64,000 bases of DNA from Antilocapra americana (taxonomy: Eukaryota > Chordata > Mammalia > Artiodactyla > Antilocapridae): contig ML660777.1 of assembly GCA_007570785.1 (NCBI GenBank), positions 5,340,587-5,404,586 of the forward strand, in the 5' to 3' direction. The notes beneath the pieces were generated by a model. That model was not told the DNA's origin, did not search any database, and worked only from the letters and a program-made list of their open reading frames with translations. This document shows positions 24,101-36,012 of this stretch, piece by piece. Positions within the stretch are counted from its first letter, which is position 1. Each line of letters begins with the position of its first letter. A program made the position numbers and the translations under genes.

Positions 24101-26030
24101 TTGAAACTTATAATGTTCAGTCTGCAAACATTAAATAGAAAGACTCAACAGAGTCAGACTTCTGGAAAATAAGTAAATGAAATTGGTATCTATCTTGCAA
24201 ATAGCTTAACAGATTAGGCAAAATAAAAAACTAAGCAATACTGAGCATTTCCCTAAACCACTTGTTTTTAGGAAAAGTAAATGCTTTTCTAGCTCTAATT
24301 TTAAATGGATAAAAAAAAGAGACCTTTAGTATCTATCTTTAATATTCATTAACAGTTCTGGTCATAAATTTTTCTACTTCTTTTTCTTCCTTTAAAAAGG
24401 TTTTCAAATAAAGGTTACCAAACCAGTGCAGTGGCCCATCCTGTAATGGTGATCGCCCAACATTGAGTTTTCAGTGGACATGTAATTTCTCTGCCTTTTC
24501 CAGGGAGATAAGAGAGGAGGTAGACTTTGACAGTGCAAGTCCACCTTCAAACACAAAAAAGTTAAGGATGTACATTTTTTATTTCTAAAAGCTCTAGGCA
24601 GAAAATGAATAGCTTCAAGATTAACAGAAAATTAGGGGATACTTAAAAGTTCATTCATAAAATGGAGTGAAAGTGAAAGTCACTCAGTTGTCTCTGACTT
24701 TTTGCAACCCCATGGTATAGTCCATGGAATTCTCCAGGCCAGAATACTAGAGTGGGTAACTGTTCCCTTCTCCAGGGGATCTTCCAAACTCAGGAATCAA
24801 ACCCAGGTCTCCCATAGTACGGGCAGATTCTTTACTGTCTGAGTCCAAATAGAGTGAGAGAAGTATAATAAGTAAAATACCTAAAATTTTGAGGACTCAA
24901 GAAAAATGGCATTATTTACTCAGGACTTCCCTGTTTTCTTTAAAGCAGGAATAAAATAGTAAAGCATCTCTTAGCTCCTTCTAGAATATTCAGATGTTGA
25001 ATATCATGTCATTTGGATTTACGAATAGTGAATGCCAAAAGATGTTAAGCTCTTTGCAAGGAACATATTTTAGGAAAAGAGGAGTACTATTGTTTTGATT
25101 CTAAATTAACAGCACTTTATTTGTGCCCATAAAAGCACAATAATAATATTTTACCTCAGTAAGCATTCAGGGGATGAGGTGAGGAAGGCATGAGGTAAAC
25201 CAACAATGTTGCAACAAAAATTTCCATGAGTTTTACAGTAGTGGGAGCAATGAAGATTATTCACTACTATTTATTTGGAGAAATAACCAATCTTGTTATC
25301 TTCTTTTGAGGGTCTATCTCAGTTTCTATCTAATCCTTGTCTTTTTGAGCAAGATTATCCCTTGAGAAGATACAGGGGAAAAGGGAAGAAGATTAGATGT
25401 AGGGGATAAAATACTTGGAAATGAAAATTGTTAGTGAAAAGGTGAGACAGAGTTAGATTTGAAGAAATGAAAAGAGAACAAAGCTGGGAAAATTACTTGA
25501 GAGATGCATAAAGCAGACTAATGTAATCTGCGCATTCATGCCTTATTGAATGTACATTTGAATGTATTATAGAGTATAAAGGACAAGAGGTCTGTTTATC
25601 ATGTCTTTTTTTTCTTTTACTGGTAGACTTAAGAAACCAAAAGACATGAGTTAAAACTTTGAGCTAAAACTTTGCATTTACTCAAACAACTGAGTTTACT
25701 TGTAGAGACAGACTGAAGCTCAAGAATAGAGCATGAATCACATAAGCATTTGTGTCTCGTCTGTATCTCCTGCCACAGAGAAGCTTTGTTAAGCTTTAGG
25801 TTTAGGATGACATATGGTGAAGGACTCACCAAAAAGGTCATTGAATTTCTTCTTTAGAATACCTTAGGTACCCTGCAGCCCACAAAGGCTGTCTGAATTA
25901 AAGCAAGATTCTCAGATTGTTGTACTTTATCTCCCAAAGACCATGATCATCTTAAATTTCAAAAGAAAATGAAAGAAAGGCCAAAGAATGAAGGATCAAA
26001 TTACTTTAAATGTATGATTAATTTCCTCAC
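21176..26030 (-). other. PHACTR2: PHACTR2 intron, 4.9 kb, AT-rich
   Basis: Long AT-rich unique sequence with one Bov-tA-type SINE (24671-24846). Apart from that, 21180-24650 and 24860-26030 hold nothing I can identify. Confidence 0.88.
24671..24846 (-). mobile_element. Bov-tA-type SINE
   Basis: Minus-oriented: agtgaaagtcactcagttg, then ctgactttttgcaacccc, through ccaggccagaatactagag. Flanks aaatggagtga (24660-24670) and aaatagagtga (24847-24857) match 10 of 11. The left part recalls the linker of dimeric Bov-A2. Confidence 0.85.
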
Positions 26031-26111
26031 CTTGATCAGGCAATTCCTTAAGAACTCCCCTTCTTATCAGCTCCTCTCTACTTTGTCTTGTAGAAATCTT
26101 CCTTTCTAATA
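26031..26111 (-). CDS. PHACTR2: PHACTR2 exon encoding RPEL motif 1
   Basis: This 81-nt exon encodes 27 residues, (V)LERKISTRQSREELIRRG followed by VLKELPDQ and the first base of an aspartate codon. It is essentially a single RPEL repeat: a basic/hydrophobic helix, the R-x-S-R-E-E-L core that replaces the canonical RPxxEL, then the L-x-x-RGVL second helix. RPEL repeats each bind one actin monomer, and the N-terminal one in PHACTRs overlaps a nuclear localisation signal (family knowledge). The acceptor is a T-rich tract ending in aaaag just before TATTAG; the donor is CAAG followed by GTGAGG. Both borders are phase 1 and the length is a multiple of three, so skipping would delete exactly this motif without shifting frame. 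It sits alone between a 33-kb and a 4.9-kb intron. Confidence 0.97.
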
Positions 26112-27223
26112 CTTTTAAAAAGAATAAGCACAAGTAAGAATCTTCATTGCTTAAAATAATTATGAAAAACATTCCAAGTAGAATTGAGTACATTCATTCT
26201 GTTCACTTGAGGGCTCGGATCCCAGTTTTTCTAGTTGCCCCACAAACCACGTGAATGGAATCAACATAATCAGGATGGGCAAATAATCCGAGCCCACGAT
26301 CTGAAGCCCAGTCACTATGCCTTGTCTTCCAAATGATGGTATTTGGCCTAGAATTCAGACACATGATCTCAAATCAACTATGGAGCACCAAAGCTACTTC
26401 TCACTTTGAAATATTCCTTTCTTTAGTAATGCATTCTAAAACACAGGCTTTTATGAATGTACAATGAATACAGAGGATGTGCATGCGCACATGAAAACAA
26501 ATTTTCAGCAGACATTTAGGTAACTCAGCTGAATCCCAGACAGGACTACTTTCCTAGCGTTTTCTTTCTCACATTGTCTATTACAGAAATCCAACATTTA
26601 TGTAATTCTTTTCCCTGCCATACTCACAAGTTCTAGAGTATTCTGGAGTGTTCCCTGACAAATACCAAGTCTTGGGAGGATGGAGTCAATTCATGCTTTC
26701 ACAGAATGTAATGGGACAGGAAACTCAACAGTGATTCTTCCTCAGGAAGAAATCTAAATTCCTGGTGCACCTTCAGAATGGAGCTTAGGAGCTCAGGATG
26801 AGACTTCAGCAGTAGTCACCTTATGTCTATAGCGGTAGGTCCTAAACCTTACATGTCATAACCACTAGTTGCAGTCCCCACTTTCAGGGGCCAAGAGGGT
26901 GTATCAAGTTAGCACAGGGTTGAACCATCTATGAATTCTCTGAATCAACATTCCTCACAGTGCATTCTGCCATACTCTATTTCCTCTATTGCCCTGTTCA
27001 AGAAAGCACTTTGACACTCAAAAAAGGGCCAGAGAAGGGATCAAGCCAGGCCTCTTTAGGGGAGAAAGAAAGGTTCATTGGTGGAGAGTGGGTAGCCACA
27101 GCAGGACTGGATTCTGACTCTCCCTAAAATTCCTACTCCTGGCCTCGTAATCTGTAACTCCTAAAGTCACCCTGGACAACATAATGTCAAGACCCAACCA
27201 AAACCCCATTACCCTATGCCATC

Positions 27224-27279
27224 AGTTCAGTTCAGCTGCTCAGTCGTGTCCAACTCCTTGTGACCCCATGAACTGCAGC
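27224..27279 (-). mobile_element. Very short Bov-tA/BovB 3'-end insertion with perfect 13-bp TSD
   Basis: Only 56 bp, starting agttcagttcagctgctcag. It is flanked by accctatgccatc at 27211-27223 and 27280-27292, an exact 13-bp duplication, so it is a genuine extremely 5'-truncated insertion. Confidence 0.88.
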
Positions 27280-28404
27280 ACCCTATGCCATCCTTGGCAC
27301 ATACAAACAGAGCTCTTAATGACACTAATAACATGCCTTTTGGGGGTGCTCCAGGTGGACTGAAGCTAGGACACTGGGGAGGGAGAGGGGAGGGAGCAGG
27401 GGTGCCTTGGTTCAGCAGCTTTGTATTAAGCAATGACATGAACCCCAGAAGAGCTACACTGAGCATCTTTTAAAGAAACTGGAATATTTTTCTCCTTTCT
27501 GATAACTAGGAATTGTGCATCCTGATTGCCAGAAAGGTCAGAGTAAAGCTTGATATATACCACCGATTTCATACAGCAATTCATGGATGAATTCTGTTTT
27601 CTCCTTCTCAGGGACCTGACTTCATTTACATTTTATTTATAGCATATGTGCTCTTTGTTCTAAGTTTTGTCAAACTCTTTTGGGGCCAGGGCAGTATCAC
27701 AGTGTAAACAAATGAGGAAATGAATGAGTGAAAAGTCAAAAGAATGAAAATGAACATCTCATTGGTTCACAAGAAGACACACAAAGAACTCCCCCTCCTT
27801 CCTTTAGCTCACTCATCCACCCCCACCCTCCACCATCCCTTCCAGAAAGAAGTGGACAACAGCTCACTGGAACACTGGCAATTTCAACAGAACAAAGTTA
27901 ACTGGGTGTGGGGGCCAGCAGGAGCTGTTCTGTCGTGGGGGCTCTTGTTTGTAAAAAAAAGTGTCGTTACTTAAATGTAGCTTCAATGGGTTCAAGCTTT
28001 TGCCAAAGAGGAGAAAACTCCCTTCAGCACAGGAAGCCAAACGCCACCCCCCCACACACAATGATGCTGGGGCCCTGCCCAGACAGAGTAGAGTTCAGCA
28101 AGACGGCCCCTCACTACCGCAGTCTCCTGAGGATGGTACATCCTATTTACGCTTGACTGGGGCTCCAAGGGGTCTGAGACCTCTTGCAGCCAAGGTCTCA
28201 GCCTCCACTTTTGGAGGCAAGGACCTCAAGCACTAAGCTTGAGGCTACAGGTGCCCCTGGACACGGGGACGAGGCCACATCCTGGGAAAGTGAGGCCACT
28301 GCTGATACAGAACACAGTCATTGTGGCTGTCTGCCCCTGGGTCTCAGGAAACAGAGCTTCTAACAGTGTTTGCTGCTTCCATAAAGTGCCCTATAACCCA
28401 AAAT

Positions 28405-28530
28405 AGTCAGAAGTCCTGGATTCTAGTTCCCGAACTTCCACAGACAGTTGTGTGACGCTGGGAACTCTTCAGCTTCCAAGGCTCTGAGCCATTATCTGTA
28501 AACTGAGGGATGCGACTCACTGGCCACTCA
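28405..28530 (+). mobile_element. MIR remnant
   Basis: gtcctggattctagttcccg, then gtgtgacgctgggaactc, then ccattatctgtaaactgagg, in MIR order. Confidence 0.65.
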
Positions 28531-28589
28531 AGGACCAGCTCAAATCCTGGGTGATCCAGGGCCATTACTCAAGGCCATTCTGTAATCTG

Positions 28590-28812
28590 TTTGTGCATGC
28601 GTGCCTCAATTGTGGCCGGCTCTTTGCGACCCCATGGACTGTAGTCCGCCAGGCTCCTCTGTCCATGGGGATTCTCCAGGCAAGAATACTGGAGAGGGCT
28701 GCCATGCCCTCCTCCAGGGGATCTTCCCGACCCAAGGACTGAGCCCAAGTCTCTTGGGTCTCCGGCATTGGCAGGTTTGTTTTTCACTGCTAGAGTCACC
28801 CGGGAAGCCCAA
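28590..28812 (-). mobile_element. Bov-tA SINE
   Basis: Minus-oriented and near full length: cggctctttgcgaccccatg, ccaggctcctctgtccatgg, ending gtcacccgggaagccca. Confidence 0.9.
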
Positions 28813-28997
28813 TCTCTGCTTCGGGTACCTTTAAAAGCTTTCAGACTTGAATTAAACAAACAAACAAAAAATCAACAGAGGGCCCAGAAGGTATCCCCTT
28901 GTTGTTTCTGCCTTTCCCTTATGGATCCCAGAGGATCCTTTAGTTTTAGAGTGAAGTTTTCTGTTGCTTTCATTCTAATTTAATCTCAGCTAAAAAT

Positions 28998-29008
28998 CCC
29001 CCCCCCCC
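28998..29008. repeat. Poly(C) run of 11
   Basis: Eleven uninterrupted C residues; a likely indel-prone site. Confidence 0.9.
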
Positions 29009-29570
29009 TTTCTTCTGTGTAAATACTGGAGCTAGAAGTGGCAGCTTGGCTCCTTGCCAAGAATCAAACTCCAGACAGCGTTGTTCTTTCGCTCTACCTC
29101 GCATAAAGGGGCCCTGATAGGAAAATGCCTTTGGTTATTTGTTTGGTCTTTGGCTGAGGGCATTTTTAACACAGATGCACATAACTGCGTCCTGGGCCAA
29201 GGAGAACAAACTGCAGGCGACTAAGCATGGAAGGTATGCTGTCAGGGCACCAAGTTCCAACCACCGCGCTCCCAGAACAAGTATCTCACTCTTCATCTTT
29301 TAAAATACGTGCCTCATGTTTACAGAGTGTCTGTCTGTTTGCAGAACACATTCACAAGACAGTTTTTCATGGGCCCAGAAGTGTTTTGCATTGGAATGAA
29401 TCTGCGAGGTCATTCCAGTCCAACAAGCCACACCAAGCAAGAGTCCTTTCAGGAACATTCCTGAGATGTGCTCACCTGTCTAAAGATATTTGGAGGTAAG
29501 AGGGTCCCTTTACAGCAGAGTCCCCTCCAGTTCTCTATCACTCTCACTTTACTCCTTGTAAGAAGGAACG

Positions 29571-29936
29571 CAAACTTAACATTCAAAAAACTAAGATCAT
29601 GGCATCCAGTCCCATCACTTCATGGCAAATAGATGGGGAAAAAAATGGAAACAGTGGTAGATGTTATTTTCTTTGGCTTCAAAATCACTGCGGATGGTGA
29701 CTGCAGCCATGAAATTAAAAGACGCCTGCTCCTCGGGAGAAAGGCTATGACAAACCTAGACAGCATATTAAAAAGCAGAGCCATCAGTCTGCTGATGAAG
29801 GTCTGTAGAGACAAAGCTATGATTTTTCCAGTAGACATGAGCTTGAGCAAACTCCAGGAGCTAATGAAGGACAGGGAAGCCTGGTGTGCTGCGGTTCACG
29901 GGGTTGCAGAGTCGGACGTGACTTAGCAACTGAACA
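29571..29936 (+). mobile_element. BovB LINE fragment with internal deletion
   Basis: Begins in the reverse transcriptase C-terminal part (aacattcaaaaaactaagat) and keeps the [20 protein letters not shown] coding stretch. Near 29839 it jumps directly to the 3' end (gagcttgagcaaactccagg), skipping several hundred bases present in other copies. Confidence 0.9.
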
Positions 29937-30364
29937 AAGAAGTCAACACTGCACTCCCTCCCTGTGACTGTAGCCCGTTAATCAAGGTCATGCTCCCCAT
30001 CGCTCTAGACCTGAGGAGTAATCTGTGAATGGAAAACAGCACAGGTGACACTGGGTCCACTGGGAGCACAGCGTGTCATGGAAGCCTCCTAGAATCTGAT
30101 CCTAAGTATCCACCAGTTGCTCTTCGACTCTGAAGCTCACACTTGTCCGTGCAATAACAGCACTAATACTGGGGGGATCTCACTCAGAGCAGCAGCAGCA
30201 CACCCAGAATCTTGCAGGACACAGATCACTGGATGGAAAAGCTAGGCTTTTCCATGAAAAGTATTGTTGCCAGTTGAGTAAATGGCTCACAGTTACTCAC
30301 TTTTATCCTAATTAAAAAAGCACATGTGATTTTTACACCAAGGCCAAGCAAAACTATGATTTCT

Positions 30365-31335
30365 TTTTCCTTTTTTTTTATATAGCTGATTTATATTATT
30401 ATATTAGTTTCAGGTGTACAACACAGTGATTCAATGTTTTTATAGATTATACTCCATTTAAAGTTATAACGAAATCATGGCTATATTTCTCTGTGCTGTA
30501 CAACATATTCTTACTGCTTGGTGCTTTTATATGTGATTGCTTCTCTCTCTTAATCCTCTACCTCATCTTGGCCCTACTTTCTTCCCTCTCCCTACTGGTA
30601 ACCACTAGTTTGTTCTCTATTTCTGTGATGTTGTAGTCACTCATTTTAGTTTTTAGATTCCACATATAAGTGATAATATAGTATTGGTCTTTCTCTGTCT
30701 GACATTTTTCACTAAGTAAAATAACCTCTAGGTCCATTTATATTGCTGCAAATGGCAGGAGTTTATTCTTTTTATGGCCAAGTAATATTCCATTGTAAAT
30801 ATATACCACATCTTCCTCAGCCATTCATCTGCTGACAGACACTTGGGTGTTTCCAGATTTTGGCTATCATAAGTAACGCTACTGTAAACATTGGGGTGCA
30901 TGTATTTTTTTCAAATTAGTGTTTTCATTTTTTTTAGATATATTTCCAGGAATGGAATTGTTGATTATATGGTAGTTTTAGTGTTTTGAGGAACCTCCCT
31001 ACTCTTTTGCACAGCGGCAAAGTGTAAGCATAGCCTCTGTTGACTGCTGTATTCCCATCAGTGCTTTGCAGGTTGTTGCGTGCGTGCATGCTAAGTTGCT
31101 TCAGTCATGTCTGACTCTTTGTGACCCTATGGACCATAGCCCACCAGGCTCTTCTGTCCAGGGGATTCTCCAGGCAAGAATACTGCAGTGGGTTGCCATC
31201 TCCTGCTCCAGGAGATCTTCCCAACCCAGGGATCGAACCCAAGTCTCTTATGTCTTCTGCACTGGCAGGCGGGTTCTTTACCACCAGCACCATCTGGCTA
31301 GTGCAGGTTGTTGACACTCAGAAAAAAAAAAAGTG
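30365..31335 (-). mobile_element. L1 3' end, minus strand, split by a SINE
   Basis: Reverse-oriented L1 3' region: gtttcaggtgtacaacacag, catggctatatttctctgtg, ccatttatattgctgcaaat, ttccattgtaaatatatacc. Interrupted at 31079-31302 by a Bov-tA. Confidence 0.88.
31079..31302 (-). mobile_element. Bov-tA SINE inserted at the end of an L1
   Basis: Minus-oriented, near full length. Flanked by an exact 11-bp duplication gcaggttgttg at 31068-31078 and 31303-31313. Confidence 0.92.
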
Positions 31336-31399
31336 TATTTGTTAGAGAAAAAAAAAGGATTAAAAAATGAGTTAAAAAAGAAAATAGGCTAATAAGATC

Positions 31400-31770
31400 T
31401 TATTTTCTGCCCTCTCCCCACCTCCAGTCTAGAGAAAGTGCAGGCAAGACCTGTGGCTAAACTCTAAGAACAAGAGTCTTCAGTCTTCTCCCCCTTGGAC
31501 TGCTTGGCTGGACCAGCTGAAAGGAAAATCCTCCGCTCTCCAGCCTATGGCTCATCTGAAAAAGTCTCTGTATGTTCTGAAGGGAGGTCACAGTGTGCAG
31601 AGGACAGACACCAGCCAACTAGCAGGGTGTAGCACACGATGGGGCTCATCATAAATTACAGGTGATTTATGGTGTCCTTCTGGGCACTGAGCCCGCATTC
31701 AAGGGAGGAGGCTGGGGCATATGCCTCCGGCTCCTTTCTATGGACGCCTGGCCAAGATTTTATATTACTC
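31400..31770. repeat. Unassigned interspersed repeat, copy 2 (LTR-like?)
   Basis: Homologous to 11705-12040 in the same relative orientation (see that entry). Just beyond it lies gagaataaatcttgcag followed by a T-rich segment, reminiscent of an LTR polyadenylation region; this is only a suggestion. Confidence 0.6.
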
Positions 31771-32625
31771 TGGAAGTATCTGTGAGAATAAATCTTGCAG
31801 TCAACAAGCCACTTGTGTTTTCTTTTGGCAAGGAAAGAGAGTCCTAATTCTCGATTCTAACACCGTTTAATGTCGGAACAAAATAGAAGAGCAAATAGAA
31901 GACCATTAAATAAGCGGACCATGTTATCTTCTTGGTCCTGAGTACTGAATGGCCTTACTGTGCAACACAGACAGACACAGAGACCCGCTTGTCTTGGGTG
32001 GAAAGTGTTCTATAAGAGCCTGGCTTTGCTTTACCTCTCCTCAATAGTCGGTACAGAAAGCAGAATGTCAAGAAATGGTCTCCTTTTAAAAAGACCCTTC
32101 ACTAAGGCCTAGCTAAATCATTTAAAAATCTACAGCCACCGAAATGCCACCCAACGGGGCGTCTGCAAAAACCTTCCAAAACATCTCAAGAATGTCAGGC
32201 AGAGAAATAAAGCCAACATCTCCATCTCGAAACACTCAGGGGTCTGGCTGTTTTCTTGTTTATCCAGGCCACTCCCCTACTCACAAATCCTACGGACTCC
32301 AGAACAAGTCCAACTCCTCAGAACAGCAGCCAAGCTTTATAACCGGCCCCAAAGCACCATTCTTTCCCCTACTTTTTTTTTTTCCATCCCACTTTTGCAC
32401 AAGCCCAATGTTAATGTCAACCGTTGCTTCTTGTCATTTCCTAAACACTTCCTGCACGGCCTCTGCTCCGTTCCGTCATTTGTTTCCGTCTCCTCGAATC
32501 AGGCTGTTTCCCTCTTCCTCCACTGAAATCTTGCTTGAATTTTAAATCCTCTTCACACAGCGCCCCTACATGGCGATCTCACTACTTGGCTTGGTAGGAT
32601 GTATAACTCCAAGCACCTAGAGCAC

Positions 32626-32882
32626 TTTTTTTCTCCCCTTCAAGTATAGTTGATGTACAATCTTGTGTTCTTTTCAGGTGTACAGCAAAGTGATATACAT
32701 ATACTCTTTTCAAGAGTTTTTCATACAGATTATGAAAAGATATTGAATATAGTTCTCTGTGCTATACAGGAGGTCCTTGTTTACCTGTTTTATATATAAT
32801 CATGTGTATATGTTAACCCCAAATTCCTAACCTATCTCTCTCCCCGCTCCTTTCCCCCTTGGTAACTGTAAGTTTCTCTTCT
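32626..32882 (-). mobile_element. L1 3' tail, minus strand
   Basis: Contains caagtatagttgatgtacaa, ttcaggtgtacagcaaagtg, gatattgaatatagttctct and ccttggtaactgtaag, the reverse complement of ruminant L1 3' ends. Confidence 0.85.
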
Positions 32883-32889
32883 AAGTAGA

Positions 32890-33066
32890 GAAGTATTAAA
32901 TAACTTTTCTGAGTCTCAGCTTTCTCATCTATAAAATGGGATAACAGCTGATACTTTCTGGTTCTTCGGGAAGTTAAATGAGTTAAGAAGTGGAAATGTT
33001 AGATTAATACCTAGAATCAAAAAAGCACAGAATAAATGTTAGCTATTACTATTATTGCTGTTACAG
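32890..33066 (+). mobile_element. MIR SINE
   Basis: ctgagtctcagctttctcat, ctataaaatgggataacag, gttaaatgagttaagaag, then agcacagaataaatgttagc: the MIR 3' half in order. Confidence 0.8.
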
Positions 33067-34069
33067 AACTCGCTACATTTTTGATTGTGTACTATGTGTA
33101 CAAAGTCGCATATTCACATGACTCTAGTCCAAGCCCTAGGAGGGAAGTTCTGTGAATCATTTCATCTCCATTATGCCAAAAATGATACGATGCACAGAGA
33201 AGATACTGCGCATTTCTGTTTTGTTTTGTTTTCACGAGGAGGCAGAGGAGGTATATCTACAGCTCTTTTCTACCTTTTCTACTCATCTTAGGAACAGCGC
33301 TCATGAAACGCAGCCTTTGAGGAACCACTTTCCCCTCTCTGAATCCATGTTACCTGCGTGAAGCCAACCCCATCTCTGGGGTCCAAGACTCCAGGCTTAT
33401 CCAGTCAGAGCCCAGCATCTTACAGGCATTGGTGACTGATGCAGAGAGGGGCTGTGTCCGAACTGCACCAGTGAGATGCAGGCCCAAGAACTTTGTTGTA
33501 ACAACAGGAAAGAAAGGTGTTTTTTTTTTTCCTTCTGGATCTGTAAAACTAGCTGAACAGGAGCCTAGGGCTGCTAGCAGTCAGTCACTTTGCCTCCAAA
33601 AAAGAGAGCCTAACTTTAAAAAAAAAAAAGAAAGCCAATACAGAGGAATACAGACTCAAAAGGAGGAGACAGATTCCTAATCTTAGTTTCTAAGGACTTG
33701 GATCCAACTCCATGCCTGATGGTTGACTGCCGCTGGGCTTCTTGGTTACCTGAAGCAATAAATTTCCTATTTGCTTAAGCCTGTTACCATTCATCAGCAG
33801 TGAAAAGCTCTGACTAATCAAGGTGTTAAATAGATGCTTTTTAACACTAAATTTTCTTCCAGCAGAACCCAGGAAGTCTCTAGGTTTCAAGGCAGAAATA
33901 TGAAAGAAGAACTACACAGACCCTTTTTTTCTCCCTCAAGGCCTTAAGAAAGAGGAAGATGTCTACGGTCCCTTCTTCCTCTTGGGAAATCAGTGTCACA
34001 ACTCCCTCCAAAAATGTGACAGCAATCCTCTTTGTATGTGGTGCTTAGAGAGCATTTCTGTATTGATTT

Positions 34070-34220
34070 TCTCATCAGTCCTCCCAGGATTCCTGAAAGA
34101 CAGGCTAATCAACTATTATTCTTATTTCTCTCAAATAGGTAAGTGCACGGAGACTTTAAAGCAGCCAAACATGCTTCCCAGTCACAGATTTAGAATCTGG
34201 TTGAACCCAAATGTGTCTGA
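34070..34220 (-). mobile_element. Possible MIR remnant, minus strand
   Basis: Resembles reverse MIR: attattcttatttctctcaa, gcacggagactttaaag, then cccagtcacagatttagaat. Weak match. Confidence 0.4.
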
Positions 34221-34552
34221 GCAAAAGCCTACCACTTGCATTCTCCAACCTGAATTGATAATTACAAAGATTTCAAATTTCTCCAGAGCTACCATGCTTT
34301 TTAATTTTCCTTTAAGACATGAGACAGAAGAAAACATTTTTTTCTGAACAGTAAATGAACAGTTATCATAGCTTTGTCTCAAGGCATTAAATCAAATTAA
34401 ATTTTATAAAAACACTAGGTAATATTTTATATGGGTAATATTCATATTCAGAAATTTTAAAATATAGTACACATTTGAAAGTCTTGCTCTTATTGGTCAT
34501 TTGTATATTCTTTCATTGTTTATGCACATATAAACATATATAAATATATATT

Positions 34553-34835
34553 CTATTTTTAAAAGTTGACGTATAGTTAATTGATAATGCTATGTTAGTT
34601 TCAGGTGTACAACACAGATATTCAATATTTTCATAGATAATACTCCATTTAAAGTTATTAAAAACAATGGCTATATTTCCCTATGCTGTACAATATACCC
34701 TTGTTGCTTATCTAATTTTATACATAGTTTGTGTCCTTTGATCACATATACCTCTTCATTCTCCCCACTAGTATCCATGTTTGTTTCCTGTATCTGTAAG
34801 TTTGTTTCTATTTTTTTAATATATATTCATTTGCT
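34553..34835 (-). mobile_element. L1 3' tail, minus strand
   Basis: Contains aagttgacgtatagttaatt, gttagtttcaggtgtacaac, tactccatttaaagttatta and ggctatatttccctatgctg, in the same order as the copy at 30365. Confidence 0.86.
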
Positions 34836-36012
34836 TTATCTTATAAATTCTGCATGTGTGGTAACAGACTGTCTCAGAAGAAAATATTTCTAAAGTTAAT
34901 TTTCAACGGGCAATTTTTAAATAGTAGTACACTCTCATAGTTCAAATTATAAAAGATCAAGTAGAAAAGAAATCTCACTTTCTCTCTGTTCCCTACTGGC
35001 TCTCACCTTGATCCCACCTATTCAAACTGAACCTCACCTTTATTCCACAAGCAAATAACCACTTTTATTAGTGTCCTTGCATTCTCCCAGACTTTCTTAG
35101 GCAAATTCAAACATTCATTTTAATTTTTCCCTTTTCTACATAAAAGACAGGATGTTTAAAAACTGTTCAGCATCATTCTTTTTCATTGAACAGTATATTA
35201 ATGCTTCTAAAATTTGAGGTGACAGGAAAAGTTGAGACGGAAGAGGTGACGGCTTCTGCCTTGTACAAACAGCAGTAGCAGCTGAAATCACTGCTGTTTC
35301 CAAAGGGGCTGAGCTGGGAACAGTCATGGTAAATTCATCCAAAGGGACTCATGGGGTATATTCCCAAGGGATAAAGGTTCGGGACGAGAACAATGAGCAA
35401 GTACTCAATCCCAGATGGGCCAGGAAGTACAACAGATCTCAGGAGAGCAATCAGAGGCCAGGATTTGTGAGCTACGTGAAACTCTGCTTGTCATTCCCCT
35501 TCCAGGCTGATTCTCGTAAAGTCATGAGAGGCAAAAAACGCATTAGACAGGTGCCCTGGGGGTTCACCCTGTGTGATGGAAAGTCTGTTGTGTTTCCATT
35601 TCTTGTTTCTTCACATTCAAAGAGAGTAAACTTCAAACAATGTGAGACCAGCAAAAGCACAGATGTGAGAAAGAGGGACAATGATAGTCATCCTTAGACT
35701 AATTAAAATTCTAACCTCCCCGTAACAGGCTAGAGAAGTGACCGGAAAAACGAATCTCAGCTCTGAATGGTGAAGATATACTTTAAGCTAAAAGATCGTA
35801 AACATACCTGTGAAAGAAGAGAAATCTAGAGTCTGAACTTGTGACTGACACACTTCCCCGTGATGTGCTTTAGGCCAGTCTTACCCATTTAAGGGATTTA
35901 ACGCAGGTTGAGATGGGACAACGGTTCATTTTAACATTGATCAGGTAGCCAAATGACAAGCCAAGAGCGGATATGAAAGAGACCTTAGTAATACTAAACT
36001 ATAGGAAATTAG

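Noticed and set aside
32144..32545. A 133-codon open frame
   Set aside because: No domain recognised; isolated in intron with no flanking splice sites that would join PHACTR2, and on the opposite strand.
35326..35697. A 123-codon open frame
   Set aside because: No recognisable domain, and composition is like the surrounding intron; length is within chance expectation for 64 kb in six frames.
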